Shown: in pieces, positions 43,542 through 53,900 of the stretch
Position numbering within the stretch: position 1 is the stretch's first letter
Layout of the letters: every line of letters begins with the position of its first letter
NCBI GenBank assembly: GCA_001898405.1
Contig: MKTW01000007.1
Coordinates: forward strand, 18,971-82,970
Source: Sphingobacteriales bacterium 44-61
GTDB lineage: Bacteria > Bacteroidota > Bacteroidia > Chitinophagales > Chitinophagaceae
DNA length: 64,000 nt
Direction: 5' to 3'
Position numbers and translations under genes: made by a program
Notes under the pieces: model-generated
Told to the model about the DNA's origin: nothing
The model's database searches: none
What the model saw: only the letters and a program-made list of their open reading frames with translations

Positions 43542-44075
43542 ATGGCTTTGATCAAAGTACATGATAAGACTTTTGAAACCTATCTTCCGGAAGAACTTAT
43601 CCAGCAGCGTGTAAAGGAACTGGCGGAGAAGATCAATGCTGATTACAAAGGAAGACGGCCCTATTTCGTAGCTATCCTCAATGGCTCGTTCATGTTTGCT
43701 TCCGATCTTTTTAAACATCTTACCGTGGATGCTGATATCTGTTTTATCAAGCTGGCCTCCTACAAAGGCACACAGTCAACGGGAAATGTGCTCACCACGA
43801 TCGGGCTTGATGAAGACCTCTTCGGCAAGGACGTGATCATTGTAGAAGACATCGTGGACACAGGAAAGACCCTGCATCATTTTTTGCCCCGGCTCATGCA
43901 CCAGCAACCTAAATCGCTTCAGATCGCCACCCTGCTCCATAAACCCGAAGCCACCGAATACCCGCTGACCCTTGGATACACCGGATTTGAAATACCCAAC
44001 AAGTTTGTAGTCGGCTATGGGCTCGACTATGACGGGCTGGGCCGTAACCTGAAGGAAATCTATCAATTGGTATAG
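43542..44075 (+). CDS. hpt: Hypoxanthine phosphoribosyltransferase
   Basis: A 177-residue purine salvage enzyme. The PRPP-binding motif is VIIVEDIVDTGKTLHHF near residues 97-113, FVAILNGSFMFASDL is the PPi loop region, and the flexible loop SYKGTQSTG follows at about residue 74. KFVVGYGLDYDGLGRNL closes the purine site. It converts hypoxanthine or guanine plus PRPP to IMP or GMP in the cytoplasm. It follows the glucosaminidase gene closely and probably shares its transcript. Confidence 0.95.
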   Translation: MALIKVHDKTFETYLPEELIQQRVKELAEKINADYKGRRPYFVAILNGSFMFASDLFKHLTVDADICFIKLASYKGTQSTGNVLTTIGLDEDLFGKDVIIVEDIVDTGKTLHHFLPRLMHQQPKSLQIATLLHKPEATEYPLTLGYTGFEIPNKFVVGYGLDYDGLGRNLKEIYQLV

Positions 44076-44152
44076 CCGACGTGAATATTTGAGGAAGGAT
44101 ATAATTTGCGTCATTCGTTTGAATTTGTATTTTTAAAGGTTAATATATCCGA

Positions 44153-45904
44153 TTGAAAGCCACAACTTCCATATTATTCTACCTGATCTGGAGTGTTGGT
44201 TCATCTGTTTCCGGCCAGCAATACTATCTCCGTGGCGAAGTAAAAGATGAATCAGGCAATGCTTTGCAAAATGTGGTGATCCTGCAACCCCGCACCGGTT
44301 ATATTTATAAAAGCGGCACTACCGGCACTTTCGGTATCACTACCAATGCACTTATAGATACTTTCCAGTTTTCATTCACCGGCTATAAGCCCGAAAGGGT
44401 AGTAGCCAATGCAGGAGATTTTCTTTCAGTGCGGCTAAAATTAATGCCGGCAGCAGCCAATTCTGCCCGGCCCTACAAATTGCTTTCGCTTACCAAAGGG
44501 ATGTTTAAAGAAGATCACCGTAAATGGTTTGCGGGTGATGAAACCTATGTAAGCATTGTAGAGAATCATTTTGTAAATGCACAAAAGTATCCTGCCACCG
44601 GTGTGTCACTGAATGTGGACCGGGCTTCTTACAGCAATATCCGCCGCTTCATCACCCAAAGCTCTATTGTGCCGCCGGATGCAGTGAGGGTAGAAGAGAT
44701 GCTGAATTATTTTAACCTTAATTACACCCAGCCGAGGGAGAAAGATCTGTTTGCTATTCAAACCAAACTAACCAATTGCCCCTGGAACCCCGATAATCAA
44801 TTATTCTATATCAATCTTTCTGCCCGCAAGCTCAACCTTGATACACTGCCACCCAGCAACCTGGTGTTCCTGATCGATGTGTCAGGCTCGATGGATATGA
44901 CCAACCGGCTGCCATTGCTTAAATCAGCTTTCCGTATGCTGGTCAATAACCTGCGGGAAAAAGATTCAGTAGCTATTGTGGTATATGGAGGTGTAACAGG
45001 CATTATGCTCAACAGTACCAGCGGAGCAGAAAAAGAAAAGATCTATAAAGCGATCGATGAGCTTACGCCCGGCGGCACCACTCCCGGCGAATCGGGTGTG
45101 AAACTGGCTTACAGTGTGGCCAAAAAACATTTTATTCCAGGTGGGAACAATCGCGTGATACTGGCTACCGATGGTGATTTTAATGTAGGACTGCGTACAG
45201 AAGCAGAACTGGACGAATTGATCTCCCAGCATCGCCAGTCAGGAATTTATCTTACCTGCCTGGGAGTAGGGATGGGTAACTATAAAGATTCCAAGATCCA
45301 AACACTGGCGCGGAAAGGAAATGGCAATTTTGCTTATCTCGATAATTACAGTGAAGCAGAGAAAGTGTTGCTGAAAGAATTTACACAAACGTTGTATGCT
45401 GTAGCAGATGATGCTTATCTCAATGTAGAGTTCAACCCGCATTATGTAAAGCAATACAAGCTGATCGGTTTTGATAATAAGGCAGGTGCTTTAAGCGATA
45501 CCCTGGCAGTGATCGAAGGTGGTGAAATAGGATCAGGCTATTCCATGATGGGGATCTTTGAACTGGAGCCAATGCCCCGCACAGATACGACAGTGATCGA
45601 AAAACTGGCCCAATTAAAATTACGGTACAATCTGCCGCATGATACCGTGACCAGGGAATTCGTTCATAACAGCTATTATGATTTCGAACCTTTTGAAAAG
45701 CTGGAACAATGCTACCGGTTTTCAGCTGCAGTAGCCATGTTTGGCTCCCTGCTCAGAGCTGCTTCTCTTGCCAAAGTTCTTAACTGGAATGAACTTGTTT
45801 TGCTCGCGAATACGACTGCCAACCTGAATGATATTAATCAATCGGAATTTGTGACCCTCGTGCAGCAGGCAAAATTGTTGTATTCCAAGAAGAGGAAAAA
45901 ATAA
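44153..45904 (+). CDS. VWA domain protein with N-terminal CarboxypepD_reg-like domain
   Basis: A 583-residue exported protein. After a signal (ATTSILFYLIWSVGSSVSG) comes a carboxypeptidase-regulatory-like domain (YYLRGEVKDESGNALQNVVI). Then the YfbK-type N-terminal region (VSLNVDRASYSNIRRFI, VRVEEMLNYFNLNY), a von Willebrand A domain with MIDAS motif DVSGSMD near residue 245 and later TPGG and TDGD sites, and a C-terminal DUF3520-like part. The MIDAS residues are intact, so metal-dependent ligand binding is likely. Partner unknown. The start is TTG at 44153; no ATG is available before the signal. Separate from the hpt unit by 77 bases. Confidence 0.85.
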   Translation: MKATTSILFYLIWSVGSSVSGQQYYLRGEVKDESGNALQNVVILQPRTGYIYKSGTTGTFGITTNALIDTFQFSFTGYKPERVVANAGDFLSVRLKLMPAAANSARPYKLLSLTKGMFKEDHRKWFAGDETYVSIVENHFVNAQKYPATGVSLNVDRASYSNIRRFITQSSIVPPDAVRVEEMLNYFNLNYTQPREKDLFAIQTKLTNCPWNPDNQLFYINLSARKLNLDTLPPSNLVFLIDVSGSMDMTNRLPLLKSAFRMLVNNLREKDSVAIVVYGGVTGIMLNSTSGAEKEKIYKAIDELTPGGTTPGESGVKLAYSVAKKHFIPGGNNRVILATDGDFNVGLRTEAELDELISQHRQSGIYLTCLGVGMGNYKDSKIQTLARKGNGNFAYLDNYSEAEKVLLKEFTQTLYAVADDAYLNVEFNPHYVKQYKLIGFDNKAGALSDTLAVIEGGEIGSGYSMMGIFELEPMPRTDTTVIEKLAQLKLRYNLPHDTVTREFVHNSYYDFEPFEKLEQCYRFSAAVAMFGSLLRAASLAKVLNWNELVLLANTTANLNDINQSEFVTLVQQAKLLYSKKRKK

Positions 45905-46020
45905 TGAGAAGATAGGCTGCGTGAAACAAAAAAGGGTCAGCGATTTTGTATGCAATCCTACCTTTTTTATAGTTAATTTCGGTTCTCTGAAACAATTTGT
46001 ACACTTCAATCTAATAGATA

Positions 46021-46800
46021 TTGGGCCTTACGAAGTATATCAAAAGACCGAAGGTTGAGTTTGGAAAACTCTGGCATAAGATCAAAGGATATAACCGGAA
46101 TAAATTCCTGGCTTTTGCATCCAGCTTTAGGGATAAAAAAGGCCTCGAGATCGGAGGCCCCAGCCCGATCTTCAGGAAAAAAGGATTTCTGCCGGTCTAC
46201 ACACTTGCTGCCCAGATCGATGGTGTCAACTTTAGCAACTCAACGGTTTGGGAAGGAGAGATCTCAGAAGGTAATACCTATCAGTATGCTCCGAATCATT
46301 CCGGATGGCAATATATCTGCGAAGGGAATGATCTTAAGAAGATCAGTGATAACAGTTATGATTTTGTGCTTAGCAGTCATAATCTTGAGCACTATGCCAA
46401 TCCGCTGAAAGCTGTGGCTGAATGGCACAGAGTATTAAAACCAGGAGGTGTTTTGCTGATGATCTTACCTGATAAAAGATTCACTTTTGATCACCAGCGT
46501 TCTTATTCTGCTTTTGATCATCTTCTTGAAGATTACCGGAATAATACAGGTGAAGATGATCTCACTCACCTGGAAGAGATACTGGAAAAGCACGATGTGT
46601 ATATGGACCCTCCCTCAGCCAACCGGGAGTTCTTTAAAGAAAGGTCGCTTAAGAATATCGAGAACAGGTGTTTGCACCATCATGTTTTCAATATGGAATT
46701 GCTGAATCAGATTCTTGTACATTTTGATTTCAAACCTTTATATACTGATCATGCACCGCCATATCATATGATCGTGATGGGACGTAAATCTGATAAGTAA
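46021..46800 (+). CDS. SAM-dependent methyltransferase
   Basis: A 259-residue Methyltransf_11-type protein. A variant motif I is KKGLEIGGPSPIF near residue 41, then FVLSSHNLEHYANPLKAVAEW and HRVLKPGGVLLMILPDKRF, which are the usual SAM-fold markers. EIGGPS in place of the Gly-rich E/DxGxGxG is a subfamily often found with glycosyltransferases and surface polysaccharide genes. The protein then has an insert with DHQRSYSAFDHLLEDYR. The start codon is TTG at 46021. It ends 10 bases before a very strong terminator. Acceptor unknown. Confidence 0.85.
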   Translation: MGLTKYIKRPKVEFGKLWHKIKGYNRNKFLAFASSFRDKKGLEIGGPSPIFRKKGFLPVYTLAAQIDGVNFSNSTVWEGEISEGNTYQYAPNHSGWQYICEGNDLKKISDNSYDFVLSSHNLEHYANPLKAVAEWHRVLKPGGVLLMILPDKRFTFDHQRSYSAFDHLLEDYRNNTGEDDLTHLEEILEKHDVYMDPPSANREFFKERSLKNIENRCLHHHVFNMELLNQILVHFDFKPLYTDHAPPYHMIVMGRKSDK

Positions 46801-46810
46801 CTTTGATGAT

Positions 46811-46856
46811 AAAAAAGAAAATGGGCAAAATTCAAACTTTGCCCATTTTCTTTTTT
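46811..46856. terminator. Strong bidirectional terminator between methyltransferase and tig
   Basis: AAAAAAGAAAATGGGCAAA (46811-46829) and its exact 19-base reverse complement (46838-46856) flank an 8-base loop, with A and T tracts on both sides. It ends the methyltransferase gene on plus and tig on minus. Confidence 0.92.
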
Positions 46857-46873
46857 AAGTATCTTAATTATTA

Positions 46874-48268
46874 TCAATGATGATGATGGTGCTGATGATC
46901 TTCTACCATTTTGGTGAAATCTTCTGCACTTATTGGCTTATCTGTCGGGTTGATCTTTGTTTCAGCCCATTCAAATACTTTCTGTGTCTGGATGCGGTTG
47001 TATGCATCTTCCACATACTTGCGGTCTTTCATCATCTTTTCAATATAATCGCTTACCCAGGGTTGATCTTCCACGCCTGCACCCATACCGCCCATATAGC
47101 CGAGTAATTGCTGTTTCGCAAATTCACGGATCTCGTCAGGGTTTACCTGAACGCCATTTTCCTGCACGATCTTATCAGTGATCAGTGTCCATTTCAACTG
47201 GTTCAGGAAAGTGGGGAATTCTTTTTCTACCTGTTCGTCTGTTTTTTCAGCATCCTCTCCTTCTGATCCCTGTGTTTTGATCCATTTCTTCAAAAAGCTT
47301 TCAGGGAATTTGATGGAAGTGTGATCAGTCAGCTGGTGAAACAACTGGTCGTGGATCTGATTCCTTGCCTGGCTGTTCCAGTAAGCCTGGATCTCTTCTT
47401 TGATCTTATTGCGGAAATCGGCTTCTGATTTTACATCGCCATTGGGATAAAGCTGGTTGAAGAATTCTTCATTCAGTTCTCTTTTTTCCAGCAAGCCGAT
47501 CTTGGTGATCTGTATCCTGAAATGTTTCTCTGCAGAAGCAGGATCATTTTTGTCAAGGCCAAGATCACTCAGGATGAAGTCGAGCTCTTTTTCGTCAAAT
47601 GCTTTTTTCAGTTCCACCACCACAAAATCGTTCACATTTTTCCCGATCAGGTTGGGGCGGAAGTCTTCTTTGAAATATTTTACCAGCAATGAATTGTCTT
47701 TGTGAATTCCGCCTTCTACCTCATTGGCGTTCTCATCTACTTCAGAAAATACTACGTTCAGCACATTTTCCTCAGTAGCTACAGAATCCTGGTCCTGCAT
47801 GTTGCCATAGCGGTTTTGCAAGCGGGCGATCTCGTTATTGATCATTTCGTCTGTTACATCCACCACGAAGCGGTCAATTTTTGCACTGCCAAGGTCGGTC
47901 AGCGCAAATTCAGGCTTCATGCCCACTTCAAAATGAAAGGTATAATCAGCGGGATTGTTTACGTCCAACTGGCGGATATCGGCATCCAGCGGCAGGGGCT
48001 GGGCAAAAATGTCCAGCTTGTCATTTTGCAGGTAGCCGATCAGTTCGCGGTCAACGGAGCGGAGCACTTCATCTGTAAACAGGGAAGGGCCATACATTTT
48101 TTTGATCAACCCGGCAGGGACCATGCCTTTACGGAAGCCGGGAATATTGGCTTTTTTGCTATAATCTTTAAGGGCTTTTTCGAAAGAAGGAAGGTAATCC
48201 TGTTTTTCCAGCTTCACGGTCAGCTTCTCGTGGAGTAAGCCGATATTTTCTTTGGTAACTGTAGCCAT
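46874..48268 (-). CDS. tig: Trigger factor, with a natural poly-His C-terminus
   Basis: A 464-residue ribosome-bound chaperone. The ribosome-binding loop is GFRKGMVPAGLIKKMYG near residue 41 (family GFRxGxxP). The middle region lies in the place of the usual PPIase domain; PPIase signature residues are weak, as in many Bacteroidota members. The C-terminal helical arms run to about residue 450. The chain ends DHQHHHHH, a run of His that could bind Ni, Zn or Cu and would copurify on metal resin. The upstream start context is an AT-rich repeat region next to tRNA-Leu. Confidence 0.93.
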   Translation of the reverse strand: MATVTKENIGLLHEKLTVKLEKQDYLPSFEKALKDYSKKANIPGFRKGMVPAGLIKKMYGPSLFTDEVLRSVDRELIGYLQNDKLDIFAQPLPLDADIRQLDVNNPADYTFHFEVGMKPEFALTDLGSAKIDRFVVDVTDEMINNEIARLQNRYGNMQDQDSVATEENVLNVVFSEVDENANEVEGGIHKDNSLLVKYFKEDFRPNLIGKNVNDFVVVELKKAFDEKELDFILSDLGLDKNDPASAEKHFRIQITKIGLLEKRELNEEFFNQLYPNGDVKSEADFRNKIKEEIQAYWNSQARNQIHDQLFHQLTDHTSIKFPESFLKKWIKTQGSEGEDAEKTDEQVEKEFPTFLNQLKWTLITDKIVQENGVQVNPDEIREFAKQQLLGYMGGMGAGVEDQPWVSDYIEKMMKDRKYVEDAYNRIQTQKVFEWAETKINPTDKPISAEDFTKMVEDHQHHHHH

Positions 48269-48284
48269 AATCGCGGTTTAAAAA

Positions 48285-48358
48285 AGTTTAAAAGTTCAAA
48301 AGTTTAAGAGTCTAAAAGTTTGAAACATTAAACCCTTAAACTTTTAAACCTTTGAACT
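48285..48358. repeat. AAAGTTTA-type 8-bp imperfect repeats, partly palindromic
   Basis: Upstream of tig the sequence is built of 8-base units of the type AAAGTTTA, AAAGTTCA, AAAGTTTA, AGAGTCTA, AAAGTTTG, then turns into the reverse complement (CTTAAACTTTTAAACCTTTGAACTT). The whole can fold on itself. It lies between tRNA-Leu and tig and may have grown by slippage. Similar but shorter text occurs before rplS near 63670. Confidence 0.6.
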
Positions 48359-48366
48359 TCTGTTGG

Positions 48367-48448
48367 TCCGGATGGAGGGACTCGAACCCCCACACCTTGC
48401 GGCATCAGATCCTAAGTCTGACGTGTCTACCAATTTCACCACATCCGG
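48367..48448 (-). tRNA. tRNA-Leu (anticodon UAG)
   Basis: On the minus strand the 82-nt gene has acceptor CCGGAUG/CAUCCGG with discriminator A, a GUGGUGAAAUUGGUAGACAC D arm, an anticodon stem UCAGA/UCUGA with loop CUUAGGA (anticodon UAG), a long variable arm GCCGCAAGGU typical of class II tRNAs, and T arm GGGGG-UUCGAGU-CCCUC. No CCA is encoded. It is read towards tig. Confidence 0.93.
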
Positions 48449-48450
48449 GA

Positions 48451-48476
48451 TTGTCATCCCGGGCTTTGACCCGGGA
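48451..48476. repeat. TTGTCAyCCCGG palindromic spacer repeat, copy 1
   Basis: Starts with TTGTCATCCCGG, then TCCCGGG (48457-48463) and CCCGGGA (48470-48476) flank a CTTTGA loop. The first 12 bases match the 63823-63834 copy except for one transition (C/T). It is GC-rich against an AT-rich background and lies between tRNA-Leu and the RelA/SpoT gene. Confidence 0.5.
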
Positions 48477-48563
48477 GCTGCTTCGAAACGGGTTGCAAAT
48501 GTAGGCCTTTTCAATGAAAGAAAGCGGCCGCTTTTTCGTAAATTCGTTGTTATAACTACACGG

Positions 48564-50804
48564 ATGGAGACAATCGCGCAGACGCCCAAGTATAATCTGA
48601 ATGAGGAGCAGGAGAGGAAGTTGATTCTCAGGGAGTATCGTTCACTTTTGCGGTCATTGAAAGCTAAGATCAAGCCTGGAGATAAGGACTTGCTGAGGAA
48701 TGCTTTTGAAATGGCCGCCGAGGCGCATAAGACCATGCGCCGGAAAAGCGGCGAGCCTTATATCCTTCATCCCCTGGCCGTGGCCAAGATCTGCGTGGAA
48801 GAGATTGGGCTGGGTGTGCGCTCCACGATCTGCGCCCTGCTGCACGATACGGTGGAAGACACGGATATTTCCCTGGAAGATATCGAACGGGAATTTGGGG
48901 CCGAGATCGCCCGCATTGTGGACGGCCTTACCAAAATATCCAATGTCATAGATGTGAATGCTTCTGCCCAGGCAGAGAATTTCAAAAAAATACTGCTGAC
49001 ACTGACGGATGACCCCCGCGTGATCCTGATCAAGCTGGCCGACCGGCTGCACAATATGCGTACCCTCGAAAGCATGAAAAGGGAAAAGCAGTTGAAGATC
49101 GCTTCCGAAACTGTGTACGTATATGCTCCCCTGGCCCACCGGATGGGACTTTACAATATCAAAACCGAAATGGAAGACCTCGCCATGAAATACATGGAGC
49201 CCGAGGCCTACAGGGATATTGCCCAGAAACTGGCGGAAACAAAACGTGAGCGTTCCAAATACATCAATGAATTTATCCGGCCAATCAAGGAAAAACTGGA
49301 AAGAAACCATTTCAGGTTTGAGATCTATGGCCGCCCGAAAAGCATCCATTCCATTTCCAATAAAATGAAGAAAAAGGGAGTGGATTTTGAAGAGGTATAT
49401 GATCTGTTCGCTATCCGCGTTATCCTCGATTCTCCGCCCGAAAGGGAAAAAGAAGATTGCTGGAAAGTGTATTCGATGATCACGGATGAATATACACCCT
49501 CGCCGGAGCGGTTGCGCGACTGGCTGAGCAATCCCAAATCGAACGGCTATGAAGCCCTGCACACAACGGTAATGGGCCCTCAGGGAAAATGGGTGGAAGT
49601 GCAGATCCGCACCAAGCGGATGAATGAGATCGCAGAAAAAGGCCTCGCCGCACACTGGAAATACAAGGAAGGAACACCGGATGAAAGCCGCTTTGATAAA
49701 TGGTTTCAGCAGATCCGCGAAGTGATCAGCAACCAGGAAGCTGACAGCATTGATTTTTTGCAGGAATTCAAAACGAGCTTCCTCGCAGAAGAGATCTATG
49801 TGTATACGCCCAAGGGAGATGTGAAAATGCTGCCGGTGGAATCAACTGCGCTCGACTTCGCCTTCTCTATCCATAGTGCCATTGGTGTAAAAACAATCGG
49901 CGCCAAAGTGAACCATAAACTGGTACCTATCAGCCATAAGCTGCGTAGCGGCGACCAGGTAGAGATCATTACCAGCAATAAGCAAAAACCTTCGGAAGAC
50001 TGGCTGGGTTTTGTGGTTACGGCCAAAGCCCGCGGCCGTATCAAAGACGCACTGAAAGAGGAAAAAAGAGCCATTGCAGATGAAGGTAAATACACTGTGC
50101 AGCGCAAGCTCGAAGGATTGGGAGCTGCACTTAACCAGCACAATATTGAAGAGCTGGTGCATTGGTATAAACTGCCTTCCCAACTGGACCTTTTTTACCA
50201 GGTAGCGGTCAAAAATATTGATCTGAAAGATCTGAAGGAATTTACTGTTACAGGTGATAAACTGGAACCGCCAAGACCTGTAAAAACAGTACACGAATTC
50301 AAACAGGAATTCGCTCCCCAGCATACTTCTGCCAAAAAAGATGCAGAGCTGATCATCTTTGGCGAAAGCAGTGATAAGATCGTTTATGCCCTCGCCAATT
50401 GCTGTAAGCCTATTCCCGGTGACGACGTATTTGGATTTGTAACAACAGGAAAAGGGCTAACGATCCACCGTACCAATTGCCCTAATGCAGCGAAACTGCT
50501 GGCCAATTATGGTCACAGGGTGGTTAAAACCAAATGGGCGAAAAATAAAGAGATATCCTTTCTTACCGGTCTTAAGATCGTGGGTATGGATGATGTGGGA
50601 GTTATCCATAAGATCACCAACCTCATCTCTGGTGAAATGAAGATCAATATCAGCGCGCTGAGCGTGGAAGCCAAGGAAGGTTTATTCGAAGGCAATATCA
50701 AAGTATTCGTTCATGACCGGGAAGAACTGGACAACCTGGTGCAGCGCCTGAAAGCCCTGCCAGGTATTGAATCGGTGGAACGATATGATACTGAAGATGT
50801 TTAA
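48564..50804 (+). CDS. Bifunctional RelA/SpoT (p)ppGpp synthetase/hydrolase
   Basis: A 746-residue Rsh protein. The HD hydrolase domain begins about residue 45 and has HPLAVAKICVEEIGLG, HDTVEDTD (metal site) and LKLADRLHNMRTLE-like RLHNMRT. The synthetase domain follows (ERNHFRFEIYGRPKSIHSISNKM, FAIRVILDSPPEREKEDCW, NPKSNGYEALHTTVMG). Then a TGS domain (EIYVYTPKGDVKMLP, TALDFAFSIHSAIG), a helical region, a zinc-finger/CC region (NCCKPIPGDDVFGF), and an ACT domain. Both catalytic parts look intact, so it likely makes and degrades (p)ppGpp in the stringent response. The ATG at 48564 is chosen; the frame upstream of it reads through tRNA-Leu and is not coding. Confidence 0.95.
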   Translation: METIAQTPKYNLNEEQERKLILREYRSLLRSLKAKIKPGDKDLLRNAFEMAAEAHKTMRRKSGEPYILHPLAVAKICVEEIGLGVRSTICALLHDTVEDTDISLEDIEREFGAEIARIVDGLTKISNVIDVNASAQAENFKKILLTLTDDPRVILIKLADRLHNMRTLESMKREKQLKIASETVYVYAPLAHRMGLYNIKTEMEDLAMKYMEPEAYRDIAQKLAETKRERSKYINEFIRPIKEKLERNHFRFEIYGRPKSIHSISNKMKKKGVDFEEVYDLFAIRVILDSPPEREKEDCWKVYSMITDEYTPSPERLRDWLSNPKSNGYEALHTTVMGPQGKWVEVQIRTKRMNEIAEKGLAAHWKYKEGTPDESRFDKWFQQIREVISNQEADSIDFLQEFKTSFLAEEIYVYTPKGDVKMLPVESTALDFAFSIHSAIGVKTIGAKVNHKLVPISHKLRSGDQVEIITSNKQKPSEDWLGFVVTAKARGRIKDALKEEKRAIADEGKYTVQRKLEGLGAALNQHNIEELVHWYKLPSQLDLFYQVAVKNIDLKDLKEFTVTGDKLEPPRPVKTVHEFKQEFAPQHTSAKKDAELIIFGESSDKIVYALANCCKPIPGDDVFGFVTTGKGLTIHRTNCPNAAKLLANYGHRVVKTKWAKNKEISFLTGLKIVGMDDVGVIHKITNLISGEMKINISALSVEAKEGLFEGNIKVFVHDREELDNLVQRLKALPGIESVERYDTEDV

Positions 50805-50852
50805 GTGTGATTTCCTGTTTTCCCCAATAAAAGAACAATAAGCGTGTACCTA

Positions 50853-50881
50853 TTGCAGGGAAGATATTTTATTTTATCTTG
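50853..50881 (+). promoter_or_regulatory. Near-consensus promoter of the second T9SS cargo gene
   Basis: TTG at 50853-50855 is followed after 19 bases by TATCTTG at 50875-50881 (one T short of TAnnTTTG). It lies about 40 bases before the ATG at 50922. Confidence 0.4.
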
Positions 50882-50921
50882 TTGATCTGATTCCCGTATC
50901 AATATCAAACTACACACCATC

Positions 50922-53900
50922 ATGAAACACACCACACGAAAGCTCTTATTGCTATGGAGTTTTTGTATGTGTATGGGCGTGTTGGTATCTGCGCAGGAAA
51001 ACTTTACAGGCATCAATGATTCTGTTATCAACCTCAATTGCGGCCAGGCCTGTGCTTCATTAAAGTTTAAAGTGCCACACCTGAAAACGAGTGAAGACTA
51101 CCAGGTGGTGCCCATTCCCTTCAAACCTTTTGCTTTTGTAACAGCCGGCGGCAATGAACTGACAGGGCTTTATGAAGATGATATATACAGTGATGCGATC
51201 AACCTGCCTTTCCCGATCTGCTTTTACGGACAAACTTTTAACCAGGTAGTAGTAGGGTCAAATGGATTGATAACATTTGATGCAAGCAATGCCAATTGTT
51301 TTAATGGATATGCCATTGTTCCTCCCATACCTGGTGCTGGTACAGGTATCCCCTGTGCCATAGCCGCCGGAGACAAGCAGTTGCCTTATTATCCCCGTTC
51401 GGCCATCATGGCTGCTTTTTCAGACCTGAAACCCAAAGACAGCCCGGCCGATATGAAAATTGAATGGCGCTTTGAAGGTGTTGCCCCATTCCGCCGGTTT
51501 ATTGCAAGCTGGAATAAAGTGGGCGTGTATAACAATCTTACCTGTAGCATGACCACACCAGCCATTTTCCAGATCGTGGTTAATGAAGCCACTTCCGTGA
51601 TTGATATATATATAGATCAAAAAATGTGCTTTGATGGCAGCAAGGGAAATGCTATCCTCGGCATACAAAACTGGAACAGGGATAAAGGAGTAGCTGCTCC
51701 TGGTAAGAACAGTACAATGTGGACCGCACAAAAAGAAGCATACCGTTTCATTCCTTCCGGCAACACTTCGAGATTTGTTAAAGCAGAGCTGGTAAATTAT
51801 ACTTCAGGACAGGTGATTGAAACAGCCACTGCTACAGAAACTGCACCGGGGTTTAAAGACATCAGTTTTTCGGATAAATGCCCTTCGGGGAATTCAGAAA
51901 AGTATATCATCCGCACCACTTATTCTTCTATCTGTGATCCCGCTACTCCGATCATTGTTAATGATACGATCACTGTCAATAAAGGAGTGCTGCCGCTTTC
52001 TGTTACAACAGTGAAGAGCAGTTGTGCAGTGATTTCAGGAAGTATCACGGCGAATATTGCAGCAGGAGCAGCAGGGCCTTATACCTATCAGTTAAACCCG
52101 GGAGCCATTACGATCAACAGCCCTGATCCATCAGCTACATTTAATGATCTTGCTCCGGGTATTTACAGTCTCACTGCTACCGGGGCAGGATCATGCAGCC
52201 GGACGATCGATAATATTGAAGTGCTTTCTACAGGCACTTTTGATGTGTCTTATATCGTTAATCCTCCCAGTTGTGCGGGAGCGCAGAATGCCAGCATCCT
52301 GCTTACTCCTCCTGCAGGAGGAGGGCCATATAATTATACGATCGACGGAAACCCGGCTACCAATGTGATCACTGGCTTACCCGCCAGCGGCCCTCATCAG
52401 ATCAGGATCTCGACCAGCCCCACTTGCGAAGCTCTTGTAACCATCCCGGTAATCCCTGCCGGAACCGGTGTGCTTACCGGTACGCTGGCTGTAACAGGCA
52501 CTACCTGCCCGGGTGTTAACAATGGATCAATTACTGCCACGCCCACCAGTGGAAGCGGGCCTTACCAGTATTCCATTGATAACGGACAAAACTGGCAGGC
52601 TGGAAATACATTCAATAATCTTGGTTCCGGAAATTATTCTGTGCTGATAAAAGAAGGCTCCTGCGTTTCGCCGCCGCTTACAACTACGATAGCAGCAGGA
52701 ACAGGATTAACTGTTAATTCCAGGTCAAACCCTGCTTCCTGTTTGGGCGCAAGGGATGGTGTACTGATAATAAGCATAGCAAACGGTACGGCACCGTATA
52801 CAATATCTACAACCGGGCCTCTCACCTCTACGCTGACCATTACCACTGATGTACTGATTATGGGAGGACTTGATGCAGGTGAATATTTTGTTACCGTAAA
52901 AGATGATGTTGGATGTGCCACTGACCTGACTATCTCTGTAACACAGCCTGAGGCATTGGCTATCCCGCCCCCCACTGTGCAGGCTCCGCTTTGCAATGGT
53001 GATAATAATGGAATGATCACGGTGAATCCGACTGGTGGGAACCCACCATACACTTACAGTCTTGATGGAGGAGCTTTTCAATCATCCAATACATTTAAAG
53101 TAGGCGCAGGCGCTTATTCCGTTCGGGTGCAGGATGCAAAGAACTGCGACGCTTTGTACAACAATATAACAGTGACAGCGCCCGCTGCTTTATCTGCAGT
53201 AATAGGCGGCACTACCAATGCTACCTGTGATGGTGGTGCCGATGGTATCATTACGGTAACAGCTACAGGCGGTTCAGGAAATTATCAATACAGCAGCGGC
53301 GGAGCTTTTCAATCATCCAACGTATTGAAGGTGCTGCCGGGTACATACACTGTTACGGTGAAAGATGTAAATGGTTGTCTCTTTGCTGTTCCCAATGTGA
53401 TCGTAGGATTAACAAATAACCTAAGCTTTACACCAGTTGCTGACCCTGCTCCTATCTGTGAAGGCAGCAGCACCCGTTTGCAGATAACTACCAATGCAAC
53501 CAGTTTTAGCTGGACGTCCAATCTGCCCGGCGTGATCAATGACCCTGCTATAGCAGACCCTGTAGTGCGCCCTGCAGTTACCACGCTATTCCGTGTTACC
53601 ATGGGATTGGGTGTTTGCACAGCACAGGATGAAGTAAATGTGCAGGTATTACCTGCCCCTGTTCCCAACGCAGGGCCTGATGGAGAAATATGTTTTGGTC
53701 AAAATTATCAGTTGGAAGGCAGCGGGGGCATAAGATATGAATGGACACCGCAACGGTTCCTTTCTGACCCGTTCAGCAGCAGTCCCCAGGTATTACAACC
53801 AGAGAGAACAATCTCCTATTCGCTTACTGTGACAGACATCAATAATTGTCCTTCTTTAAAACCGGATGAAGTTACGGTCACGGTAATACCTCCTATCAAA

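Noticed and set aside
48363..48563. N-terminal extension of RelA/SpoT by 67 codons
   Set aside because: It reads through the complete tRNA-Leu and a palindromic repeat; the family start fits the ATG at 48564.
48654..49655. 333-residue open frame on the minus strand inside the RelA/SpoT gene
   Set aside because: Shadow frame of a GC-richer conserved gene, rich in His/Phe/Gly with no motif; the plus-strand Rsh motifs are clear.
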